Of a stretch of 64,000 nt of DNA, positions 58,790 to 64,000 are shown one piece after another (position 1 is the first letter of the stretch; every line of letters begins with the position of its first letter). The DNA is from Celeribacter sp. HF31 (GTDB taxonomy: Bacteria > Pseudomonadota > Alphaproteobacteria > Rhodobacterales > Rhodobacteraceae). The notes below the pieces were generated by a model. The model made no database searches. It worked only from the letters and a program-made list of their open reading frames with translations, and was not told where the DNA came from. The stretch spans positions 1 to 64,000 of the forward strand of contig NZ_JAATOT010000008.1 of assembly GCF_011806455.1 (NCBI RefSeq). The letters are read 5' to 3'. The position numbers and the translations under genes are program-made.

Positions 58790-59269
58790 TCACCCGCGGA
58801 TGATCTTGCCCAACATATCGGTGCGCCAAAGAAACTGATGCGCCAGCGCCAGGCCGACGTGCACCGGGATCAACATCCAGAACAGCGCGGGCAGGAGGGT
58901 GCGATGGAGCCTAAGCACCTGCGCATCGCCGGTCTGATAGGCCCAGATCCCGAGGATCGGCGTGGCAAAGAACAGCGCGTAGAACATCCATTGGCCGAGA
59001 CGCGCGAGCCCGCGAAAGAACCGTGGCGCGCCCAAGGGTTCGTTCGGCACGCCAAAGCCCAGCCGGATGAAGAACCGCAACACGGCGAGGAGGAATATCA
59101 CGGTGCCGATCGCCATATGGCCCGACATGGACCGCCCCCAGAGCGTCATTTCCATTGCCCACATGCGTTGCGGCACGATCAGGTTCAGCGCCAAAAGCGC
59201 CACCATGCTCCAATGCAACAGGCGTTGCAGGAGAGAGAAGCTGTCCGGGGTAGCTTGCGGGTTTTGCAT
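58790..59269 (-). CDS. Cytochrome b561-type membrane protein
   Basis: Four-helix membrane cytochrome of 159 residues. Histidines at plausible heme positions appear in LLQRLLHWSMVAL (H19), GRSMSGHMAIGTVIF (H51) and the C-terminal PVHVGLALAHQFLWR. It belongs to the YceJ-like cytochrome b561 family, which shuttles electrons between ubiquinone and periplasmic acceptors. It ends in LGKIIRG, typical of the family. It is convergent with the TRAP receptor and divergent from the arsR-type operon. Confidence 0.9.
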   Translation of the reverse strand: MQNPQATPDSFSLLQRLLHWSMVALLALNLIVPQRMWAMEMTLWGRSMSGHMAIGTVIFLLAVLRFFIRLGFGVPNEPLGAPRFFRGLARLGQWMFYALFFATPILGIWAYQTGDAQVLRLHRTLLPALFWMLIPVHVGLALAHQFLWRTDMLGKIIRG

Positions 59270-59363
59270 AAAGATGCCTCATAGATACATCTTTTAGATA
59301 TGTCTTTTGCAGCCTGCGCGGCAGGGGACATCCTGTCACATGGTGTGGCCGCCTCAAAAGGTA

Positions 59364-59381
59364 TATGCGTTTAGGCGCATA
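59364..59381 (+). promoter_or_regulatory. ArsR-type operator before the arsR operon
   Basis: TATGCG-N6-CGCATA (59364-59369 and 59376-59381) is a perfect inverted repeat directly ahead of the AAGGAGG ribosome site of the ArsR-type gene, where repressor binding would block transcription. A second AT-rich half-symmetry lies at 59283-59303. Confidence 0.65.
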
Positions 59382-59394
59382 AGGAGGCCCAGCC

Positions 59395-59688
59395 ATGTTG
59401 CCCATCCTCTCCGCCCTGTCCGACCAAACCCGCTTTGCCGCCATGCGCCTGTTGTATGACGGCGATGAGCATTGCGTTTGCGAGCTGATGCGCGTCATCG
59501 GTGCCACGCAAAGCCGGATGTCGCGGCATATGCAGGTGCTGAAACAGGCAGGCTTGGTGGTGGATCGGCGCGATGCGCAATGGGTGCGCTACCGCATGAA
59601 CCCCGATCTGTCGCCAGACCTCAAAGCCCTGCTCGACGCCGTGTTCCGGGCCGAGACGCAGCTGAACAGGGAAAGGAACGCCGCATGA
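59395..59688 (+). CDS. ArsR-family repressor with CVC metalloid-binding motif
   Basis: Winged-helix repressor of 97 residues. The pair C27-x-C29 (EHCVCELM) sits at the start of the recognition region, as in the arsenite-responsive type I ArsR proteins (CVCDL). The HTH is MRVIGATQSRMSRHMQVLKQAGLVVDRRDAQWVRYRM. It overlaps the downstream permease gene by 4 bp (ATGA) and is preceded by a palindromic operator. A response to trivalent arsenicals or antimonite is likely but unproven. Confidence 0.9.
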   Translation: MLPILSALSDQTRFAAMRLLYDGDEHCVCELMRVIGATQSRMSRHMQVLKQAGLVVDRRDAQWVRYRMNPDLSPDLKALLDAVFRAETQLNRERNAA

Positions 59689-60746
59689 GCACGATCCAGA
59701 CACACCCGACCCATCCGACACGCCCTGACTGGCTTTGGCACTTCGGCGTTGTGGCCTTTGTCGCGCTCTGGTGGGGCCTCTATCATCAACTGCAACCGCT
59801 GGCGGAATGGCTCACCGCACAGCTTCCGGTCGAACGCCACAGCCATACCGGCGAGGCCATCGCGTTCTTTCTTTATGACGTGCCGAAGGTGATGATGCTT
59901 TTGACGCTCATCGTCTTTGCCATGGGTGTGGTGCGCAGTTTTTTCTCGCCGGAGAAAACCCGTGCGCTCCTGTCCGGCAAACGCGAGGGCGTCGGCAATG
60001 TGCTTTCCGCGGGGCTCGGCGTGTTGACGCCGTTCTGCTCCTGTTCCGCTGTGCCGCTCTTCATTGGTTTCGTCTCTGCAGGCGTGCCTTTGGGCGTCAC
60101 ATTCTCCTTCCTGATCGCGGCCCCGATGGTCAACGAAGTGGCGCTTGTGCTGCTTTTCGGCTTGGTCGGCTGGCAGGTTGCGGCGACCTATCTCGCCTTT
60201 GGTCTCGGCCTCGCCGTGGTCGCCGGTTTTGTCATCGGAAAGCTCAAACTCGAAGGCTGGTTGCAGGACTGGGTGCGCGAGATCCATTCCGGGGCAGGGA
60301 CCGCCGAAATGCCCGAAGGCGAAGGCCTGACGATGGTCGACCGCTATCGCCTCGGCATCGCTGCCGTCAAAGAGATTTTCGCCAAGGTTTGGGTCTGGAT
60401 TCTCCTGGGCATCGCCATGGGCGCGCTGATCCACGGCTATGTGCCCGAAGATCTGATGGTCACGATCATGGGCGCGGACGCCTGGTGGTCGGTGCCCGCC
60501 GCCGTGGTGCTGGGCATTCCGATGTACACCAATGCCGCCGGTGTGATCCCCATCGTCGAGGCGCTTCTGGGCAAGGGGGCCGCGCTCGGTACGGTGCTGG
60601 CCTTCATGATGAGCGTCATCGCTCTGAGCCTGCCCGAAATGATCATCCTCAAACAGGTGCTGACCTACCGCCTGATCGCCGTCTTCATCGGCGTCGTCGG
60701 CAGCGGCATTCTGGCTGTCGGCATCCTGTTCAACCTGATCTTCTGA
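59685..60746 (+). CDS. DUF318/ArsP-type permease
   Basis: Membrane permease of 353 residues with about eight to ten spans (UPF0718/DUF318 family). The family core LGVLTPFCSCSAVPLFIGFVSAGVPLGVTFSFLIAAPMVNEVAL carries the two cysteines of CSC, and PMYTNAAGVIPIVEALLGKGAALGTVLAFMMS repeats the fold. ArsP of Campylobacter, in this family, exports trivalent organoarsenicals. Coupling to an arsR gene with a CVC site supports a metalloid efflux role here. The start overlaps arsR and a small thioredoxin-like gene follows. Confidence 0.88.
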   Translation: MSTIQTHPTHPTRPDWLWHFGVVAFVALWWGLYHQLQPLAEWLTAQLPVERHSHTGEAIAFFLYDVPKVMMLLTLIVFAMGVVRSFFSPEKTRALLSGKREGVGNVLSAGLGVLTPFCSCSAVPLFIGFVSAGVPLGVTFSFLIAAPMVNEVALVLLFGLVGWQVAATYLAFGLGLAVVAGFVIGKLKLEGWLQDWVREIHSGAGTAEMPEGEGLTMVDRYRLGIAAVKEIFAKVWVWILLGIAMGALIHGYVPEDLMVTIMGADAWWSVPAAVVLGIPMYTNAAGVIPIVEALLGKGAALGTVLAFMMSVIALSLPEMIILKQVLTYRLIAVFIGVVGSGILAVGILFNLIF

Positions 60747-60758
60747 AAGGAGACCGTC

Positions 60759-60995
60759 ATGACAACTGTCAAAGTCTATGGCCCCGGCTGCAAACGCTGT
60801 GAAACCACCGCTGAGATGGTGCGGGAGGCGGCGGGCAAACTCGGCCTCGAGGTTGAGGTGGAAAAAGTCACCGATCCGAAATCCATCGCCATGGCGGGCG
60901 TGATGTCGACGCCGGGAATTTCTATCGATGGCAAACTCGTCCATGCGGGTGGTCTGCCGGATAAGGCGAAGCTCGAAACCTGGCTCTCTGCCTGA
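60759..60995 (+). CDS. Thioredoxin-fold redox-active disulfide protein
   Basis: Small thioredoxin-fold protein of 78 residues with an active-site pair C11-x2-C14 (GPGCKRCETTAEMV) and the cis-proline in VMSTPGISIDGKLVHAG. Such proteins (redox-active disulfide protein 2 type) commonly follow DUF318 permeases. It starts 13 bp after the permease with AAAGGAGA upstream. It may reduce or deliver the thiol-reactive substrate of the permease in the cytoplasm. The operon ends here. Confidence 0.9.
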   Translation: MTTVKVYGPGCKRCETTAEMVREAAGKLGLEVEVEKVTDPKSIAMAGVMSTPGISIDGKLVHAGGLPDKAKLETWLSA

Positions 60996-61032
60996 AAGCC
61001 TCTCAAAACCGAGCTTCTTAAAACCGCCCCGT

Positions 61033-61677
61033 TTAAAACCGACCCGTGCCCTGCAACACACCATGTTCCATCGCGTAGCGCGTGAGACCTGCGGTCGAGG
61101 AAATTCCCAGCTTGCGCTTGATGTTCTTGCGATGGGTCTCGACCGTGCGCACGGAAATATCGAGTGCTGCGGCAACTTCCTTATTCGATTTGCCCTGTGC
61201 CAGTTCCAACAGGATCGTCTGTTCGCGCTCGGTCAATGGCTCGCGCCCGTCGCGGATTTTCGGACCCATCGCCGCCTGCGCCCCGTTGCAGAGGAACTGC
61301 TCGCCGCGCATCACCGCGTCAATCGCCTCTTTCACATCCTCCGTCGGCACGTCTTTCAAGACATAGCCCATGGCGCCATGCGACAAAGCCGCGCCGATAT
61401 ATTCTGGGCTGTCATGCATCGAGAGGATCAGAATGCGAGTCTCCGGGCGACGCTCCAAAAGCAATTCGGTGGCGGTCAGCCCGCCCATCTGCGGCATGTT
61501 CAAATCCAACAAAACCACATCGGGCGCCAGCTCTTCGATCTGATCCACCGCCTCGCGCCCGTTACACAATGTGCCCACGACCTCGATGTCGTCAAAGCTT
61601 TCCAATAGCGCGCGAATACCCTCGGCCACCATCGGGTGATCGTCCACGATCAGGACACGCGTCGGTTTCTGTGTCAT
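61033..61677 (-). CDS. NarL/FixJ-family response regulator
   Basis: Two-component transcription factor of 214 residues. The receiver has acidic residues D12 and D13, phospho-acceptor D58 (VVLLDLNMPQ) and the conserved S/T and K (YVLKDVP) positions. The C-terminal LuxR HTH (about 145-205) reads LTEREQTILLELAQGKSNKEVAAALDISVRTVETHRKNIKRKL. It overlaps the sensor kinase gene by 4 bp (ATGA), so the two are coupled. Adjacent to a TRAP receptor gene, which it may control. Confidence 0.93.
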   Translation of the reverse strand: MTQKPTRVLIVDDHPMVAEGIRALLESFDDIEVVGTLCNGREAVDQIEELAPDVVLLDLNMPQMGGLTATELLLERRPETRILILSMHDSPEYIGAALSHGAMGYVLKDVPTEDVKEAIDAVMRGEQFLCNGAQAAMGPKIRDGREPLTEREQTILLELAQGKSNKEVAAALDISVRTVETHRKNIKRKLGISSTAGLTRYAMEHGVLQGTGRF

Positions 61678-63155
61678 CGGGCATTTCCTATCTCGGAACG
61701 GGGGCGGTTGGAGCCTGCGGGGGGTAGGATATGCTTCAACGGCACGGTGGCGTCAATGGAAGTGCCGGGAGACCGTGGCGTGATCGTCAGCGTGCCGTCC
61801 AATTGCTCCATCCGCTCCGCCATGTTGCGAAGCCCGATGCCATGCCCCGCCATGCCGCGTGCGGAGACGTCAAAGCCGCGCCCGTTGTCGCAAATCAAAA
61901 GCGTCGCTCCGGTGCGGTGACCGGCGAGTTTGATCGACACTTCGGTGGCGCCCGCGTGGCGTTCGATGTTGGTCAGCGCCTCCTGCGCGATCCGGAACAA
62001 TGCGATCCGGGCCTCCTCATCAAGCCGGTTACGGAACACCACGGTTTCCAACTCCGTCCTGATCCCGGTGCGTTTCTCGAACTCTTCCGCCAGCGCCTGA
62101 AGCGCGGGCCCAAGGCCCAGATCGTCCAACACCCCCGGCCGCAGATCGCGCGAGATGCGGCGCACTTCGGTCAAGGCGCCGCCCAGCATGTCGAAACTGC
62201 GATCCAGACTGGCGGGCGCCTTCGGGTCGCCGGCTTTCAACTGCCGCCGCGCCAGCTCCATCGCGTAACGCACACCGACCAGAATCTGGCTGATCCCGTC
62301 ATGCAATTCGCGCGCGACGCGGCCGCGCTCTTCTTCTTGCGTGTCGAAAATCCTCTGGGTCAGTTCCTTGAGTTTCGCGTCGGCCAACCGTCGTTCGCGG
62401 ATCGTGATCGTCACACCGGACATGAAAACCAACAGGACCGCCGCCATGGTGATCGCACCGATATAGGCAAAGGTCCGGCGCACGCGGGTCTGGACTTCGG
62501 CGCGGGCGGCGGCGACGGATCTCAGCACATCGTCGATGAACACGCCCGTGCCGATCGCCCATTGCCAGTCCTGCAAGCCGATCACATAGCTGATCATCTG
62601 TGCCTCCTCATTGGTCGAGGGTTTCGGCCAGAGAAACTCGTGGTAGCCGCCGCCTTGGCGCGCCAGGCGGATCAACTCATCGACGATGGGCGTGCCTGCG
62701 CTGTCGGTGAGACCGGCCCAGTTGCGGGTGATCAGATCGGTCTGGCGGGGGGCGACGAGATTGGTGCCGTCATAGTCATAGACGAAAAAATACCCCTCCG
62801 TGCCATAGGTCATCGCGGCGAGCGTCTGCGTGACCTTGAGCTTGGCCGCTTCGTCATCGGGAGGGGCGGGGCTATAGTCCGCCGTGATCGAGTTGCGTGC
62901 CAGTTGCAGGTAATTCTGAAGCTCTTGACGCTTGGCTTTGAGGATTTGATCCTCCAGTTCCGCGATTTCGCGTTCGGCCATGGTTTTGGACTGATGCGCC
63001 ACCACAAGCGCGATCGCGGCCACCGAGAGGATCAGCGGCAGCGTGGCGAGCAGGAACAATTTGTGCGCGTAGGTCAACTCGGGTCGCAGTCGCATCATCG
63101 GGTCGGTGTCGGGCTTTCGGGGGTTGATAGCAGAGGAGCGTGAAGGCTTTTGCAC
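61674..63155 (-). CDS. Membrane sensor histidine kinase with Cache-type periplasmic domain
   Basis: Sensor of about 493 residues. Two membrane spans (about 30-50 and 228-250) enclose a periplasmic Cache-type domain (GTEGYFFVYDYDGTNLVAPRQ, then ISYVIGLQDWQWAIGTGVFIDDV), the kind that binds small organic acids or amino acids. A linker with RRLADAKLKELTQRIFDTQEEERGR leads to the HisKA_3 motif RELHDGISQILVGVRYAME with H285, and a HATPase domain of the NarX/DegS type (CDNGRGFDV). The reading frame begins with a GTG at 63155; an ATG at 63098 is also possible. It is coupled to the response regulator and divergent from the TRAP receptor at 63546. Confidence 0.9.
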   Translation of the reverse strand: MQKPSRSSAINPRKPDTDPMMRLRPELTYAHKLFLLATLPLILSVAAIALVVAHQSKTMAEREIAELEDQILKAKRQELQNYLQLARNSITADYSPAPPDDEAAKLKVTQTLAAMTYGTEGYFFVYDYDGTNLVAPRQTDLITRNWAGLTDSAGTPIVDELIRLARQGGGYHEFLWPKPSTNEEAQMISYVIGLQDWQWAIGTGVFIDDVLRSVAAARAEVQTRVRRTFAYIGAITMAAVLLVFMSGVTITIRERRLADAKLKELTQRIFDTQEEERGRVARELHDGISQILVGVRYAMELARRQLKAGDPKAPASLDRSFDMLGGALTEVRRISRDLRPGVLDDLGLGPALQALAEEFEKRTGIRTELETVVFRNRLDEEARIALFRIAQEALTNIERHAGATEVSIKLAGHRTGATLLICDNGRGFDVSARGMAGHGIGLRNMAERMEQLDGTLTITPRSPGTSIDATVPLKHILPPAGSNRPRSEIGNAR

Positions 63156-63545
63156 CTGCGGAGGATAGCGGCGACTGGGGGCGCGTCAATCATAGGATAT
63201 AGGCATAGGATATGGGATGGCTGCACAGTCGTTCCGTAGTAAAGTTACAATATTGACCGCTAACGGAACATAAAAAATGCGGAACTGCGTAAAGTTGGGT
63301 ATTTCCTCGCGGCATCGTGAGCGGTAACGTTAACCCACGATCTGGTCCGGTTTTGGCCTGTCCTTTGACGTGTGCATGCTGATTTGCCCAAATATTTCCA
63401 AGGGTTTTGTCTCTGCCGACGTCGTATTCGTGTCGAGAGGCGAAAGATGCAGGAGGCGTCTTGCGCCTTTTGGACCGGGTGAGGGGGGAAGGGGCTGCGG
63501 GATCGGTATAAGAAAACCATAGACCATCTTGGGAGGAAATTATCT
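63156..63545. promoter_or_regulatory. 390-bp divergent region before the second TRAP receptor
   Basis: No gene is present. Possible binding sites are the inverted repeat GTTCCGT (63231-63237) and ACGGAAC (63263-63269), two direct GTAAAGTT elements (near 63238 and 63289) and a doubled ATAGGATAT (63192-63213). The region is a fair place for the NarL-type response regulator to bind. The receptor gene start is preceded by GGGAGGAAA. Confidence 0.5.
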
Positions 63546-64000
63546 ATGGATCGTCGTTCTTTTCTGAAAACGTCCGCTCTGGGCGGGGCCTCTGCCGCTG
63601 CTGCGTCCACTTTGGCGGCGCCGATGTATGCACAGGGCAAGCGGACCCTGACCATGGTCACCACCTGGCCGCGCGGTCTGGCGGGCGTTTGGGATTCCGT
63701 TGAGCGTTTTGCCGCCAATGTCGATGCGCTGACCGATGGCCAGCTGACCATCGACGCGAAAGCTGCGGGCGAGCTCGTCGGCGGGCTTGAGGTGTTTGAT
63801 GCCGTGACCGCCGGTCAGGCCGATCTCTATCATGGTTGCGAATATTACTTCACCGGCCAACACCCGGCGCTGGCCTATTTCACCACCGTGCCCTTCGGCA
63901 TGACCGCGCCCGAGATGATGGTGTGGTACTATTCCATGGGCGGTATGGAGCTTCATCACAAACTGGGCGAAATCTTTGGTCTCAAAGGCTTTATTGCCGG
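63546..64000 (+). CDS. TRAP transporter receptor (DctP/TakP-like), cut by right edge
   Basis: First 151 residues of a receptor closely related to the one at 57631. The signals MDRRSFLKTSALGGASAAAAS and the following AAPMYAQGKRTLTMV are nearly identical in both. Later differences include AGQADLYHGCEYYFTGQHPALAYF against SGQADIYHSAEYYFTGQHPAMAFF, so the ligands may differ. Tat export is expected. The gene is divergent from a Cache-type two-component system, a common arrangement for TRAP transporters controlled by their own substrate. Membrane subunits, if linked, would lie beyond the edge. Confidence 0.9.
   Translation, partial: MDRRSFLKTSALGGASAAAASTLAAPMYAQGKRTLTMVTTWPRGLAGVWDSVERFAANVDALTDGQLTIDAKAAGELVGGLEVFDAVTAGQADLYHGCEYYFTGQHPALAYFTTVPFGMTAPEMMVWYYSMGGMELHHKLGEIFGLKGFIA

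Noticed and set aside
1-64000. CRISPR array, prophage or insertion sequence
   Set aside because: No regularly spaced identical repeats with unique spacers, and no transposase, integrase or phage structural gene was seen on either strand.

Overview
The window looks like a piece of a high-G+C alphaproteobacterial chromosome, most likely Rhodobacteraceae/Roseobacteraceae. The evidence is gene content and local order: a DUF2849-sulfite reductase-cysH-DUF934-fpr sulfur block, an ScfR-type regulator with an SLC5-family symporter/histidine kinase near acs, B12-dependent nrdJ, Tat-exported TRAP receptors of the TakP type, and FnrL-type TTGAT-N4-ATCAA boxes. No taxonomic search was possible, so the family is an inference. 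There are no insertion sequences, prophage genes or CRISPR arrays. The only clearly foreign-looking gene is a low-G+C TIR-domain gene at 51.1-52.1 kb.

Layout. 0-6.2 kb: start of acs, then a branched-chain amino acid/amide ABC importer (livFGMH plus receptor) on the minus strand. 6.2-11.5 kb: an 11-bp periodic repeat in the receptor leader, then an acetate/short-chain-acyl sensing block (ScfR-like regulator, receiver-only response regulator, small membrane protein, SLC5-histidine kinase). 11.6-19.3 kb: a FliM/FliN-like protein with a GDLP repeat tail, an FNR-boxed DksA/TraR-like operon, a FadB-like multifunctional protein, a probable FNR-controlled small RNA, a molybdopterin-binding protein and an AspT/YidE-type transporter. 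19.3-25.8 kb: infC with an ATA start, an alanine-rich heptad-repeat lipoprotein, the sulfur assimilation operon and its divergent Lrp-type regulator. 25.8-37.4 kb: trpE-ppiD, an aminotransferase, a TetR/quinone-reductase pair with three operator copies, gpt with a duplicated 3' end, LysE-type exporter, fabI, pdxH, a double cold-shock protein, DUF192, tRNA-Pro and trmO. 37.4-48.9 kb: nrdJ with a long regulatory upstream region, an XRE regulator, the ilvIH operon with a leader-peptide attenuator, an OmpA-type protein with an apparent internal deletion, and a ModE-like/modA pair without modBC. 48.9-64 kb: YbjN-like protein, alcohol dehydrogenase, TIR protein, AraC regulator, a Pho-boxed phoX, an MFS transporter, a TRAP receptor, cytochrome b561, an arsR-permease-thioredoxin operon, a two-component system and a second, paralogous TRAP receptor cut by the right edge.

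How the parts fit. Most of the window is amino acid, acetate and organic-acid uptake with central biosynthesis. Regulation is unusually legible: leader-peptide attenuation of ilvIH, a Pho box before phoX, two perfect FNR-type boxes, a three-site TetR operator array, palindromes before modA and the XRE gene, and many intrinsic terminators. The observations most worth following are the FNR-box/terminator unit at 16.15-16.36 kb (candidate anaerobic small RNA), the repeat-generated leader of the ABC receptor gene, the TIR gene, and the free-standing FliM-like protein.
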